NCBI GenBank assembly: GCA_963664085.2 | Contig: CAXXLO010000002.1 | Span: 3,410,001-3,474,000, forward strand | Source: Bin5 sp022821545 | GTDB taxonomy: Bacteria; Chloroflexota; Anaerolineae; Caldilineales; Caldilineaceae | Length of the DNA: 64,000 nt | Direction of reading: 5' to 3' | In this document: positions 34,315 through 42,916 of the stretch, piece after piece | How the letters are laid out: the number at the start of each line of letters is the position of its first letter | Position numbering within the stretch: position 1 is the first letter of the stretch | Translations under genes and position numbers: made by a program | Notes under the pieces: model-generated | The model's database searches: none | What the model saw: only the letters and a program-made list of their open reading frames with translations | Told to the model about the DNA's origin: nothing

Positions 34315-35160
34315 CTACGATTCCTGCTCCTCAAGTAGATGGGGCGGAATCGCGTCCCCTTCGGGCCGCGGCATGGGTTGCCAGTATCCGTCCGGGTCAA
34401 CGCCGCGGGCAATGATCCCAGGCGCCTTTTCAGGCTCGGTGCCGCGAACGTCCGGCGGAAAATAGCGGATAGTAAGGCCGCAGCGGCGCCGGCTGGACGG
34501 ATTCGGCTGCGAGCCATGCAGAATCATGTCGGTATGCAGCGAAATCTGACCGGCCTTCAGTTCGACCGACACCGGCTGCCCGTAACGCCACGGGTTGTGG
34601 ACATGCTGGTTGAGCACGCCCTCTTCCTCGTCCGTCACCCAATCGAACGGAATGCGGCCCAGCAAATGTGTGCCGGGGAACAGCTTCATCGCTCCATTCT
34701 CCACGTCCACGTCGTCGATCGCCAGCCAGGCGGTCACCACCTTGCTCGGCGTAAGCGCCCAAAACGAGGCGTCCTGGTGCCAGTAAACCGATTTGACGTC
34801 ACTGGGCATCTTGGAAAAGTAGTGCGTCATGGTGCAAACGATGTTCGGCCCAAGGATGTCTTCAACATAGTCGAGAATCCGATCGTCCATGACCAGATCA
34901 AAGAGGCCCGCACAGTGCGTATGCCAGCTATTGACCGAATAACTGTCCAGCCCGGCATCGGACGCCATCCTCAGCAACTTGTCGAAATAGGCGCGGTTGG
35001 CATCGGCCTCGTCCTTTGAGAAGAGGTCGATGGGAAAGACGTACCCGTGCTCGTTGAAGTAGTCGATTTCTTCCGGGGTCAGCTTCTTCGGTTCTTTTGT
35101 CTCGGCGGGGAAATATCTCAGGTCCCGCTGCATCGTCGGAATTGCGTCGAGGACTGCCAT
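34315..35160 (-). CDS. phytanoyl-CoA dioxygenase family protein (ectoine-hydroxylase-like motif)
   Basis: 281 residues from ATG 35160 with AGGAG 9 bp upstream; the frame reaches 35217 but the ribosome site decides for 35160. The metal-binding motif YWHQDASFW and distal DMILHGSQPNPSSRRR are complete. LTPEEIDYFNEHGYVF near the N-terminus and VTAWLAIDDVDVENGAMKLFPGTH are typical of the family. A near-consensus promoter lies ~100 bp upstream on the same strand. The Gfo/Idh gene further upstream (35301) is on the same strand but has this promoter between, so separate transcription is likely. Confidence 0.9.
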   Translation of the reverse strand: MAVLDAIPTMQRDLRYFPAETKEPKKLTPEEIDYFNEHGYVFPIDLFSKDEADANRAYFDKLLRMASDAGLDSYSVNSWHTHCAGLFDLVMDDRILDYVEDILGPNIVCTMTHYFSKMPSDVKSVYWHQDASFWALTPSKVVTAWLAIDDVDVENGAMKLFPGTHLLGRIPFDWVTDEEEGVLNQHVHNPWRYGQPVSVELKAGQISLHTDMILHGSQPNPSSRRRCGLTIRYFPPDVRGTEPEKAPGIIARGVDPDGYWQPMPRPEGDAIPPHLLEEQES

Positions 35161-35258
35161 TGCTGAATTCTCCTGTGGCCTCGTTACGGTGTACCAGCCT
35201 TTCTTGAGCCGGATCAAGAGTGCAAAGTGGAATATCTCTAGTTCGGGGACCAGACCGG

Positions 35259-35287
35259 ATCCTATCCAAGCGGCAAAACTTTGTCAA
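35259..35287 (-). promoter_or_regulatory. sigma-70 promoter of the PhyH gene 34315-35160
   Basis: Minus strand: TTGACA (35287-35282), 17-bp spacer, TAGGAT (35264-35259), start at about 35252. Confidence 0.7.
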
Positions 35288-35300
35288 CTTGGATCACAGA

Positions 35301-36314
35301 TTACAGGCGGACGACCGTACCCGTCTGCATCGACTCCGCGATCGCATCGAGAACGCGCATCTGCGCGATACTGTTCTCTGGCGAGATCCGATGGGGCCGA
35401 CCGTCCTCAAGGCAGCTGCAGAGATGGTCCAGCTGGTGCGTAAACTGGTGCGTGGGCTGAAACGGAATCGTCTCCACGCCGTTCGCGGAATGGTAATCCA
35501 GCGCCACGTCCTGGTTCTCGTTATTCCAGGCTTTGTCGATGCGCAAGAGGCCCGCGTCACCGCTGATCTCCACGTACTGCGAAGCCCAACTGTCAAAGCC
35601 CACCGACAGCTGCGCGGTCCTTCCGCCGGAGAATGCCAGGGTAATGTAGGCTGCGTCGTCAACCTCCACACCGCTGGTCTGCACCGCGAAGACGGACTCC
35701 GGCTCCTCGTCAAAGATGAAGCGCGCCTGATGGACGTTGTAGCAGGCCAGATCGTAAATCGCGCCCCCGCCCTTGGCGCGGTTCCAGCGCCAGTTGCCCT
35801 CGGGCCGTCGATTGGCGGGCGGAACGTTGGTGCAGAAGGTGCTGCGTACGTTGAGCAGTTGGCCGATCCCGCCCTGGCGGACGATCTCCTCCGCCTTCAG
35901 GTGCATGGGATGATGGCGAAACTTGAACGCCTCGGCAACGAAAACGTCGTGTTCGCGGCAGGCCGCCACAAATACCCTGGCCTCCGCCTCGCTCTGGGTG
36001 AACGGCTTCTCGCACAGGACCGCGCCGACGCGGCCCGACGACGCCAGCTGGATTCCGGCCTCCGCATGCAATACGCCCCAAAGGCAGATCACAGCGATGT
36101 CGTACTCCCCCGCCGCGAGCAGTTCGTCGATCGAGGAGTAGCGGTTGGGGACGTCAAACTGCCGGGCGAAGCGATCGAGAGCCTCAGGCGAGACATCACA
36201 CACAGCCGTTAGCTCCGCCCTTTCCAGGTTTTCGCAAGCGGTTGCATGACCGCGGGAGATCCCGCCGGTCCCGATCAGAGCGACACGAAATTTCCTCTGT
36301 GATCCATTTTTCAT
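35301..36314 (-). CDS. Gfo/Idh/MocA family oxidoreductase
   Basis: 337 residues. The N-terminal Rossmann loop is RVALIGTGGISRGHA, the EKP motif is VLCEKPFTQSEAEA, and the C-terminal half has YDLACYNVHQARFIF, which places the catalytic-region His. It resembles dehydrogenases acting on sugars or inositol; no substrate can be named. It is divergent from the MlrC gene, with 216 bp between. A GAAAGGGA lies 11 bp before ATG 36314, a wide but usable spacing. Confidence 0.88.
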   Translation of the reverse strand: MKNGSQRKFRVALIGTGGISRGHATACENLERAELTAVCDVSPEALDRFARQFDVPNRYSSIDELLAAGEYDIAVICLWGVLHAEAGIQLASSGRVGAVLCEKPFTQSEAEARVFVAACREHDVFVAEAFKFRHHPMHLKAEEIVRQGGIGQLLNVRSTFCTNVPPANRRPEGNWRWNRAKGGGAIYDLACYNVHQARFIFDEEPESVFAVQTSGVEVDDAAYITLAFSGGRTAQLSVGFDSWASQYVEISGDAGLLRIDKAWNNENQDVALDYHSANGVETIPFQPTHQFTHQLDHLCSCLEDGRPHRISPENSIAQMRVLDAIAESMQTGTVVRL

Positions 36315-36530
36315 CCTTGAGCTGTCCCTTTCCTGTGGCGCGAAAGACAGATTCAGTTACGCGGCCAGGCGTCAAACGATAAGCGCCTCTGCGCGCGGGT
36401 AGAAAGTACGCCGTGACCGCCAGATGTGCTAACATTGCCTTCAACCGGCGAGCCCGCGGTCTCGTGCCTGCGGCTTGCAAAACAGGCAGTCAGGCTGTCA
36501 GTATTATCGCTCCAAAGAAAGGTTGACGCA

Positions 36531-37982
36531 ATGAAAGTATTCGCAGGTGGAGTCTCAACCGAAACAAACACCTTTTCCCCTATGCCGACAGGGATGCGCG
36601 ACTACACCATCATCCGGCCCGGAGATGAAGTCGAGGAAGGCGCCAAGCCCGCCTTCGACCGCTTCCAAGCCGAAACCGAGGCCCGCGGTTGGGACTATGT
36701 CTTCGGCATGTCCGCCAACGCGCAACCCGCCGGCCTCACCACACGCAGCACTTACGAGAGCCTGCGCGATGAACTGCTGGAGAGATTGCAGGCCGCAATG
36801 CCCGTTGACATCGTCCTGCTGGGCCTGCATGGCGCCATGGTCGCAGAGGGATACGACGACTGCGAGACCGACATGATCGACCGCGTTCGCCAGATCGTCG
36901 GGCCCGACGTAAAGATTGGCGTCGAACTGGACCTCCATTGCGACGTCACCCAAGCCATGATCGACACCGCCGACGCCATCGTGCTTTACAAGGAGTATCC
37001 CCATACCGACGTCGCCGCACGCGCATCCGACCTCTTCAACATAGTCGCCGATGCAGCCGAAGGCAAGACCAATCCCACGATGGCGCTCTTTGACTGCCGC
37101 ATGATCGGTCTCTACCTCACGCCCTACGAACCCCTGCGCAGCTTCGTGGACGAACTGCTCGCCATGGAGGGCAAAGACGGTCTCCTTTCAATCTCGCTTG
37201 TCCACTGTTTTCCATGGGGGGACGTCCCCACCTGCGGCGCCCAAGCACTGGCAATCACTGACGGCGACGCCGACCAAGCCGCACGAGTGGCTGAAGAGAT
37301 AGGCCGCAGGTTCCACGCTATGCGCCGGGAACTCGACCAGACACCTTTCTCAATAGAGGAGGCATTGGAGCAGGCGCTGGCCGACCCAAGCGGGCCGGTG
37401 GTTATCGCGGACCGCGCCGACAACGCCGGCGGCGGCGCCCCCAGCGACTCCACCTTCATGCTAAAGGCCATGCTGGATCGAGGAATCGACAACGCCGGCA
37501 TTGCGACCATGTGGGATCCGATCGCCGTCCAGGTTGCCATGTCCGGCGGCGTTGGTTCGAAGCTCGATATACGGCTGGGCGGCAAGATGGGCCCGATGTC
37601 CGGCGACCCGCTCGACCTGACCGTCGAAGTGACCGCCATCGTCGAGGAGATGATCCAGGAGTGGCCGCAACAGGGCGACCCCATGCGCATTCCCTGCGGA
37701 GACGCCGTCTGCCTGAACTGCAACGGCATCGACATAATCGTGAGCACGAAACGGGGACAGCCCTTCAGTCCCGACGTCTTCACCAAACTCGGCGTCGACG
37801 CGCAGAAAAAGCACATCCTGGTGGTGAAGTCCTCCCAACACTTCTATGCCGGCTTCGCGCCAATCGCCTCGCAGATCATCTACATGGCGGCGCCCGGCGC
37901 GGTGGCGCCCCGGTATACAGAGATTCCGTTCAAACGGGTTGACCTGCACAAGTATCCCTGGGTTGACGAACCGTTTGCCTGA
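36531..37982 (+). CDS. MlrC-family (M81) metallopeptidase
   Basis: 483 residues from ATG 36531 (AAAGG 8-9 bp upstream; the frame is open from 36426). The N-terminal MKVFAGGVSTETNTFSPM, LLGLHGAMVAEGYDDCETDM, ELDLHCDVT and YKEYPHTD are the M81 zinc-site motifs, holding Asp and His ligands. The C-terminal domain carries ADNAGGGAPSDSTFMLKAML. MlrC was described in degradation of linear microcystin, but most homologues act on unknown small peptides or hydantoin-like compounds. The gene lies alone between a divergent Gfo/Idh gene and a small pair at 38043. Confidence 0.92.
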   Translation: MKVFAGGVSTETNTFSPMPTGMRDYTIIRPGDEVEEGAKPAFDRFQAETEARGWDYVFGMSANAQPAGLTTRSTYESLRDELLERLQAAMPVDIVLLGLHGAMVAEGYDDCETDMIDRVRQIVGPDVKIGVELDLHCDVTQAMIDTADAIVLYKEYPHTDVAARASDLFNIVADAAEGKTNPTMALFDCRMIGLYLTPYEPLRSFVDELLAMEGKDGLLSISLVHCFPWGDVPTCGAQALAITDGDADQAARVAEEIGRRFHAMRRELDQTPFSIEEALEQALADPSGPVVIADRADNAGGGAPSDSTFMLKAMLDRGIDNAGIATMWDPIAVQVAMSGGVGSKLDIRLGGKMGPMSGDPLDLTVEVTAIVEEMIQEWPQQGDPMRIPCGDAVCLNCNGIDIIVSTKRGQPFSPDVFTKLGVDAQKKHILVVKSSQHFYAGFAPIASQIIYMAAPGAVAPRYTEIPFKRVDLHKYPWVDEPFA

Positions 37983-38042
37983 GGCGGCGCCGCTCACGAA
38001 ACGAAAACAGCTCGGGACGTTCATGAATGCCGGTGGTCTGAA

Positions 38043-38576
38043 GTGAGCTACTCCAGAGAGTCCCTGGTCGCGGCCCTGCGCGAGCGGGGCATCACCTATC
38101 TTACCCCCAGCGACGCAGTGTCTGTTGGGGCGCCCAAGACGCATGAGCAGCTCTTGTGCGCCCTGGTGCATCAGGACGATTCGAGGCTGCGGCTGGCAGT
38201 TGTACCGCTCCTGCTGCGGCGCCCCGAGATCTCAGAGTCGGTGCCCGCCCTGGCGGCCCGCCTTGACGAGAACGCGTCGCTGGAGCTGCAAACCTTGTAT
38301 ATGGCCGCCGTGTACATGCAGCGAAACTGGCGATCCCGTCTGGGCATCTACCTGGACGACATGCTGCTATTACCGGAGCTGTTTTCACACCAAATGGGAT
38401 TGCCGCTGCCGGACGAACAGTTTGGAAAGGCGGGACTAATTGAATTGGCCGATGCGTGGAAAACGCGTTCAGAGTACCCTTTTGACCGGCTACAGGCTCT
38501 CAGCATCACAGTTGAACTGTTCTTTGGACAGTTGAAGTTGGAGAAAGCGAACAAATCTCATGCGCCAACGCTGTGA
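38043..38576 (+). CDS. partner protein of a nucleotidyltransferase (possible antitoxin-like)
   Basis: 177 residues, GTG start, unrecognised. It is alpha-helical by composition, with RLRLAVVPLLLRRPEISESVPALAARLDE resembling a HEAT-like or helical-hairpin stretch (residues about 47-76). It overlaps the next gene, a nucleotidyltransferase, by 17 bp, so the two are translationally coupled. Small helical proteins in this position often neutralise or regulate AbiEii/DUF6036-type nucleotidyltransferases; that role is inferred from arrangement only. The start has no strong Shine-Dalgarno. Confidence 0.6.
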   Translation: MSYSRESLVAALRERGITYLTPSDAVSVGAPKTHEQLLCALVHQDDSRLRLAVVPLLLRRPEISESVPALAARLDENASLELQTLYMAAVYMQRNWRSRLGIYLDDMLLLPELFSHQMGLPLPDEQFGKAGLIELADAWKTRSEYPFDRLQALSITVELFFGQLKLEKANKSHAPTL

Positions 38577-39120
38577 CCGCCAGGGTATCGAACGCTTTCT
38601 CCAAAACCTGGGGCGGCGCTTCACTAAACCGGGTCGACTCTACCTGGTAGGTGGAACGACGATGGTCTATGAGGGATTCCGGCGGCAAACAGTTGACATC
38701 GACATCAGCTTTGACGTAGACGACCGGGATCACAGCGCGTTCGTAGAAGCTGTGCGCGATCTGAAAGAACGGCTCTCTCTGATTATCGAAGAGGCCTCCC
38801 CCGCGGAATCCATCCCGCTCCCGTCCGGCTACCGTGAGCGAAGCCCGTTCATTGGGCGCTACGGACAGCTGGAGGTCTTCCACTTTGACCTCTACAGCAC
38901 CGCTCTCAGCAAGATCGAACGGGGCACGGAGAGTGACTTTGACGATGCGCTTTCGCTGCTGCGAAGCGGGCGGATCGATTTCTCAGAACTGACTGGATAC
39001 TTCGAGGAGATAATGGTCCGCTATGCCGTAGAAAGCATAAAACAGGACCCGGTGGAGTACCGGAGGAAGTTTGAAATCCTGACAGATATGTGGCTGACCG
39101 GTTCTGCTCCCGGACAGTAG
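38560..39120 (+). CDS. AbiEii/DUF6036-like nucleotidyltransferase
   Basis: 186 residues. The catalytic signature of the pol-beta-like nucleotidyltransferase fold is LVGGTTMVYEGFRRQTVDID, that is GG-x(n)-T-x-D-I-D with both acidic residues present. FDDALSLLRSGRIDFSEL and YRRKFEILTDMW form the helical C-terminal part seen in DUF6036 proteins. Related AbiEii toxins modify tRNA or other nucleotides in type IV toxin-antitoxin or abortive-infection systems. It overlaps the upstream small gene by 17 bp and is convergent with the enolase-family gene, with 4 bp between. Confidence 0.75.
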   Translation: MRQRCDRQGIERFLQNLGRRFTKPGRLYLVGGTTMVYEGFRRQTVDIDISFDVDDRDHSAFVEAVRDLKERLSLIIEEASPAESIPLPSGYRERSPFIGRYGQLEVFHFDLYSTALSKIERGTESDFDDALSLLRSGRIDFSELTGYFEEIMVRYAVESIKQDPVEYRRKFEILTDMWLTGSAPGQ

Positions 39121-39124
39121 GGGG

Positions 39125-40282
39125 TCAATCCGTTGCGCCAAGTGTACCGGAGTCCAGGGGCAGGTCCCGGAGGGGCCGCGGCCGGTACGGTCGTTCCCTG
39201 AGCGCCTGCTCGTCCAGATCGATACCGAGGCCGGGTGTCTCCGGAAGCGTTATGTAACTGTCTTCAACTTCCAGAGTTTGGCGCGAAATCTCACGTCCCA
39301 CCTCTTCAAAGTTGACGAAGTACTCCGTGATGAGGAAGTTCGGCATGCCGGCCGACGCGTGCAGCGTTGCGGCGAGGCCAACGGTCGTGCTGTTGTAGTT
39401 GTGCGGCGCCACCGCCACGTGATAGGCCTCGGCCATGGCGCCGATCTCCCGAAGCTCAAGGATGCCGCCGCAGTTGCATACGTCGGGGTTGAGAATGTCG
39501 GCGGCGCGCCTCTCAAAGACCTCTCGAAACTCGTTCTTGGTATAGAGCTCCTCGCCGGTTACTACGGGCAGATCGATCGCGTGCCGCACCTCTGAGAGGG
39601 CGTCCAGGTCGCGGGCCGAAACCGGCTCCTCGAACCAGAACGGGGCATAAGGCTCCATGGCCCGGGCAGCCCGCACCGCGTGCATCGGGGCCAGCCGGCG
39701 ATGGACCTCGACGAGTATGTCCACCTCCGGCCCGACCGCCTCGCGCACCGCGCGCACTCTTTCTATCGCCTCTTTTTCCTGTCTTCTGTCGATATGGGCA
39801 CGCCATAGACCGGGGAAGGGGTCGAACTTCAGGGCCGTAAATCCGCGCGCAACGACCGCCCCGGCCTTTTCCGCCAGCACTTCCGGATCTTCCGCCCCGC
39901 CCCAGCCATTCGCATAGACCCGCAGCCGCCTCCGAGTCCGTCCGCCGAGCAGGTTGTAGACGGGCTGGCCGGCGGCCTTACCCACAATATCCCACAAGGC
40001 CTGTTCGAGTCCGCTGACGGCACAGAAGAGCTCCAGGCTCCCTCTCTTGCCGGCAAAGTCCGAGTAGGCTGAAAAGAGAAACTGTTTGATGTCAAACGGC
40101 GAACGCCCAACCAGGTAGCGGGCCAGTTCATCGATCTGACGCTTGATAACCCGATCGCGGTCAAGCTGCGTGTAGGCCTCTCCCCAGCCGTGTATCCCTT
40201 CATCGGTCTCAACCTTGACGAACAGCCAGTGCTTGGCCGACCCAGAGTCGACCAGGAAAGTCTCTATCGAATCGATTTTCAT
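39125..40282 (-). CDS. mandelate racemase/muconate-lactonizing enzyme (enolase superfamily), galactonate-dehydratase-like
   Basis: 385 residues. The capping domain begins MKIDSIETFLVDSG. In the barrel the metal-binding triad is Glu in VDILVEVHRR, Glu in FWFEEPV and Glu in VVTGEELY. His in VAPHNYNSTT is the likely base, as in galactonate dehydratase-type members. It probably dehydrates an acid sugar, giving a 2-keto-3-deoxy acid. It is the last gene of a minus-strand group with the DUF1445 gene, separated by a decayed small gene (40406-40557). Confidence 0.9.
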   Translation of the reverse strand: MKIDSIETFLVDSGSAKHWLFVKVETDEGIHGWGEAYTQLDRDRVIKRQIDELARYLVGRSPFDIKQFLFSAYSDFAGKRGSLELFCAVSGLEQALWDIVGKAAGQPVYNLLGGRTRRRLRVYANGWGGAEDPEVLAEKAGAVVARGFTALKFDPFPGLWRAHIDRRQEKEAIERVRAVREAVGPEVDILVEVHRRLAPMHAVRAARAMEPYAPFWFEEPVSARDLDALSEVRHAIDLPVVTGEELYTKNEFREVFERRAADILNPDVCNCGGILELREIGAMAEAYHVAVAPHNYNSTTVGLAATLHASAGMPNFLITEYFVNFEEVGREISRQTLEVEDSYITLPETPGLGIDLDEQALRERPYRPRPLRDLPLDSGTLGATD

Positions 40283-40405
40283 TTGGAATACCTTGGATTG
40301 GCGTCTGTCCGGTAGAAAACACGTAGCGCCGCCGACCAGTTTCCAGCCGGTATTGAGCCTCGAAGCGGCATGGGCGCGGCGCCACTTGAGGCGTCAACCA
40401 GGCAT

Positions 40406-40557
40406 CTATACGTAATGCAGCAGAAACTTTTCGAGGTCATCGGCAAATGGGCCGGTCAGGTTATGCTCATGCACTTCGGCCCGGAAGTCCACCCGGGGAT
40501 CTGCGCGCCATTTTCGGAGAGAGTCCGTTCCCGCACAGTCGATTCGATTGCAGTCAT
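40406..40557 (-). pseudogene. small frameshifted gene remnant, unidentified
   Basis: An ATG at 40557 has AAAGGA 7 bp upstream, but its frame stops after 33 codons (...GPKCMSIT). The neighbouring frame continues protein-like (VDFRAEVHEHNLTGPFADDL, then EKFLLHYV, stop at 40406). One base change would join the two into ~50 residues. Family not recognised. Confidence 0.4.
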
Positions 40558-40572
40558 TGGAAGTTCCTTTGT

Positions 40573-41334
40573 TTATGGAAGGCAGAACTGGTCTGCCTTG
40601 AGGTCCGTGACAAAACCATGTCCCGGCGCATGCGTAATCATCAGATCGGGTTTTGCCAGCAATGCCGTCTGCTGCGGAGTCACACCGCACGCCCAAAAGA
40701 CCGGCATGACGCCATTGGGGATCTCCTCTACCGGGTCGCCGACTAGTGGAGATGCCAGATCCGCCCCGATGCCGGCCGGGTCGCCAACGTGTACCGGCGC
40801 CCCGTGATTGAAAGGATATCTACTCGTCAACTGTGTGGCGATGATCGCCTGGCTCGGCGTCATCCACCGCATCGTTACGACCAGCGAGCCGGTGTATCTA
40901 CCGGCGGGTACGGTGGGCAATTCGGTGTTCAGTACCCACACCTCCTTCGACTTCGGGACGCCGGCCCTTTCCAGGGCATCGTCGAAAGTCAGGCTTGAGC
41001 CGATCAGGAATCCTACACTGTCCTGCCTCCATAGCGCCCGAATGTCAGTTAGGTCTTCTTCGCGGACGCCCTTGCGGAAGACTGCATAACGCGGAAGGTC
41101 GCTGCGCAGGTCGGCACACGGGGCGCTCAAACGCGGCTCGGGCACGCCGCTGTCGGTTACTTCAACCAGAGGGCACGCCTTTGGGTTTCTCTGGCAGTAG
41201 AGCAGAAATTCGTATGCCTCAGACTCTGGTAAGACGACCAGGTTGCACTGAACATAGCCGGGGACTCTGAAAACCGTCGGACCCGTCCAATCGCCCCTGC
41301 GCATCGCCAGTCGGGCCTCTTGCGCCTCATTCAT
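40573..41334 (-). CDS. DUF1445 / D-glutamate-cyclase-like putative hydro-lyase
   Basis: 253 residues from ATG 41334 (an in-frame TTG precedes it by two codons). The characteristic motifs are CNLVVLPESEAYEFLLYCQRN, DSVGFLIGSSLTFDDALE and the C-terminal PVFWACGVTPQ and ITHAPGHGFVTDL. The family includes D-glutamate cyclase and uncharacterised hydro-lyases, and the exact substrate is uncertain. It stands between a truncated ABC permease remnant (8 bp upstream) and a decayed small gene, on the same strand as the enolase-family gene. Confidence 0.85.
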   Translation of the reverse strand: MNEAQEARLAMRRGDWTGPTVFRVPGYVQCNLVVLPESEAYEFLLYCQRNPKACPLVEVTDSGVPEPRLSAPCADLRSDLPRYAVFRKGVREEDLTDIRALWRQDSVGFLIGSSLTFDDALERAGVPKSKEVWVLNTELPTVPAGRYTGSLVVTMRWMTPSQAIIATQLTSRYPFNHGAPVHVGDPAGIGADLASPLVGDPVEEIPNGVMPVFWACGVTPQQTALLAKPDLMITHAPGHGFVTDLKADQFCLP

Positions 41335-41347
41335 TTTCAAGCACGGC

Positions 41348-41542
41348 CTATATCTTTGCCCTTCCCTGCATAAAGTATTTCTGGGAAAAAGCGAACAACA
41401 TAATCACCGGGATCGTTATCAACGTCGAGGCCGCCATCATGGCTCCGGCGTTGCCGTCGCTGTTACGCTTGGTAAGCGCCTGCGCGATCTCGGTTACTTT
41501 CTCCGCCGTCCATGAGGGGCCGTTCGTTGTGCGGGCAGCGAC
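41348..41542 (-). pseudogene. truncated carbohydrate ABC transporter permease (MalG-like C-terminus)
   Basis: The minus-strand frame from 41542 (TGA just 5' at 41545-41543) to TAG 41348 encodes 64 residues. They end with WTAEKVTEIAQALTKRNSDG, then MMAASTLITIPVIMLFAFSQ and KYFMQG, the last transmembrane helix and tail of a MalG-type sugar permease (cf. the usual ...F-Q-R-Y-F-V-x-G end). No start, no earlier membrane helices and no permease/ATPase neighbours remain, so this is a decayed relic of a sugar transporter locus that probably once fed the downstream catabolic genes. Confidence 0.75.
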
Positions 41543-41581
41543 TCAACGGGCCCTCCTCGGGGCATTCCACCGGGCAGCAGG

Positions 41582-42436
41582 TCACAAGCTGCGGTTCTCA
41601 AGCGAATACGCGCTGTTCTCCCCGCCTATCTGCCACACACCGCGAAACAGGGATCGACGCTTCGGGGGCATGGCCTCGATGATCTCGTGATCGAGATTGA
41701 GCCTGTGCCACTGCGCCCACAGCGAATTGTAGCAGTTGAAAACCGCACAGCGGGGATTGTCCGGATTCGTCCAGTCATTGGCCGCGTGGAGCAGACTCTC
41801 GGTAAAGATGACCGCCGACCCGGCCGGGCAGCTATAGTCCTCCATCATCTCCCGAATGCTCTTTTCCCAGGAGGAGTCGCTGATGTTGGGCCGGTAGCGG
41901 TCGGGGCCTCCGTAACTGAAATGGGCCTTGTGCGAACCGCTCAGGAAAGATGTGCCTCCCTGCCCCGACCTGACCTCCTCAAGCTCCCACACGACCCGCG
42001 TCAGGCCGGCGAAAATCTTTCCGCCGGCCGCCTGATAGCGCATCGCGTTCGCCTGCTGGGGAGGGCGCACCACATGGGGCAACCCACCGTCCCGGCGCTC
42101 CTGCTTGCTCCAGCCCGGCGGGCGAATCGTGATAAACGAGTTCTCGCAGCGGAAGGCGTGGAAGTCGTCCGAACAAAATGGCTCTTCCGCCAGGATTTCA
42201 GCCAGTATGCCTGTGACGGCCGGGTGGTCGAGCAGAGTCTGGAGCGTCCCCTGAAACGACTGCCTGGGATTCGTCGCCTGTTGATTCCTCGCGATATCCG
42301 CCGAATAGGCCTCTGCCTTCATTGCCCCGATTTCGTCCTGGGTAAGCACGCCAGGAAGCAGGATCCAGCCGCGCAGATCAAAGAAGAATTTCTGTTCTTC
42401 GGTCATTGGAACAGGTCTTATATCTGAGGAGTTCAT
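41582..42436 (-). CDS. phytanoyl-CoA dioxygenase-like protein without the H-x-D aspartate
   Basis: 284 residues from ATG 42436 (GGAG 7 bp upstream; the frame is open to 42490). The PhyH scaffold is clear: FFFDLRGWILLPGVLTQDEI, GLTRVVWELEEVRSGQGGTS, FLSGSHKAHF and LLHAANDWTNPDNPRCAVFN for the distal His and Arg. At the first ligand site, however, the sequence reads GLPHVVRPPQ, so His is followed by Val-Val, not x-Asp. In this superfamily loss of the Asp is the hallmark of Fe/2-oxoglutarate halogenases (H-x-G/A), but it can also mean loss of activity. It is the 5' gene of the minus-strand remnant-rich cluster. Confidence 0.8.
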   Translation of the reverse strand: MNSSDIRPVPMTEEQKFFFDLRGWILLPGVLTQDEIGAMKAEAYSADIARNQQATNPRQSFQGTLQTLLDHPAVTGILAEILAEEPFCSDDFHAFRCENSFITIRPPGWSKQERRDGGLPHVVRPPQQANAMRYQAAGGKIFAGLTRVVWELEEVRSGQGGTSFLSGSHKAHFSYGGPDRYRPNISDSSWEKSIREMMEDYSCPAGSAVIFTESLLHAANDWTNPDNPRCAVFNCYNSLWAQWHRLNLDHEIIEAMPPKRRSLFRGVWQIGGENSAYSLENRSL

Positions 42437-42747
42437 CTGGTATCTCCATGCAGGGTCGACGAATCTGAAAGTCGAAAAACGGAGTTGCAAACGACGCCGG
42501 CATCGTTCGGGCAGCTTCCGGATCGAACTACGGTTGTGCGAAAAATGATAGTTGTCCGGCCAGTCAGTGTCAAGTCAGCGGAAGATTCAGGCGATTCCGG
42601 ACTTCACCATGTATCCGAGAGGAGCTGACCCAATTTCGCGGGCTGAGGAAGCCGCCCCTTGGCAACTGCCGCAACCCCACAGGCGGACCAATATGGGACC
42701 AAAACTTCAGGTCCGGTATCCCAAAATCCACTTGCCAGATGATGTAG
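42437..42747. other. intergenic sequence without gene
   Basis: No coding frame with a ribosome site is seen. A weak candidate + promoter straddles its right edge: TTGCCA at 42732-42737, 17-bp spacer, TACATT at 42755-42760. Confidence 0.5.
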
Positions 42748-42800
42748 GATAGGATACATTTTTCAGTGCCGTTGCAAGATAGGATAAATTTCGTAGCGCC
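42748..42800 (+). repeat. two imperfect 23-bp direct repeats, 30-bp period
   Basis: Copy 1 (42748-42770) and copy 2 (42778-42800) share GATAGGATA-x-ATTT and end in AG-x-GCC; 18 of 23 positions match. They lie 117 bp before the SIMPL-domain gene and could be a regulator-binding site or a mobile-element remnant. Confidence 0.65.
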
Positions 42801-42916
42801 AGACATACGGAGGGCTCGCTTCCCGGGTTGCCAAATGCAGGGCAGATTCCGGGGTCTCGGCAAGCGAAACAAAAGAATAATTGCACTACGACAATGACTG
42901 TCGAAAGGATTCTCCG

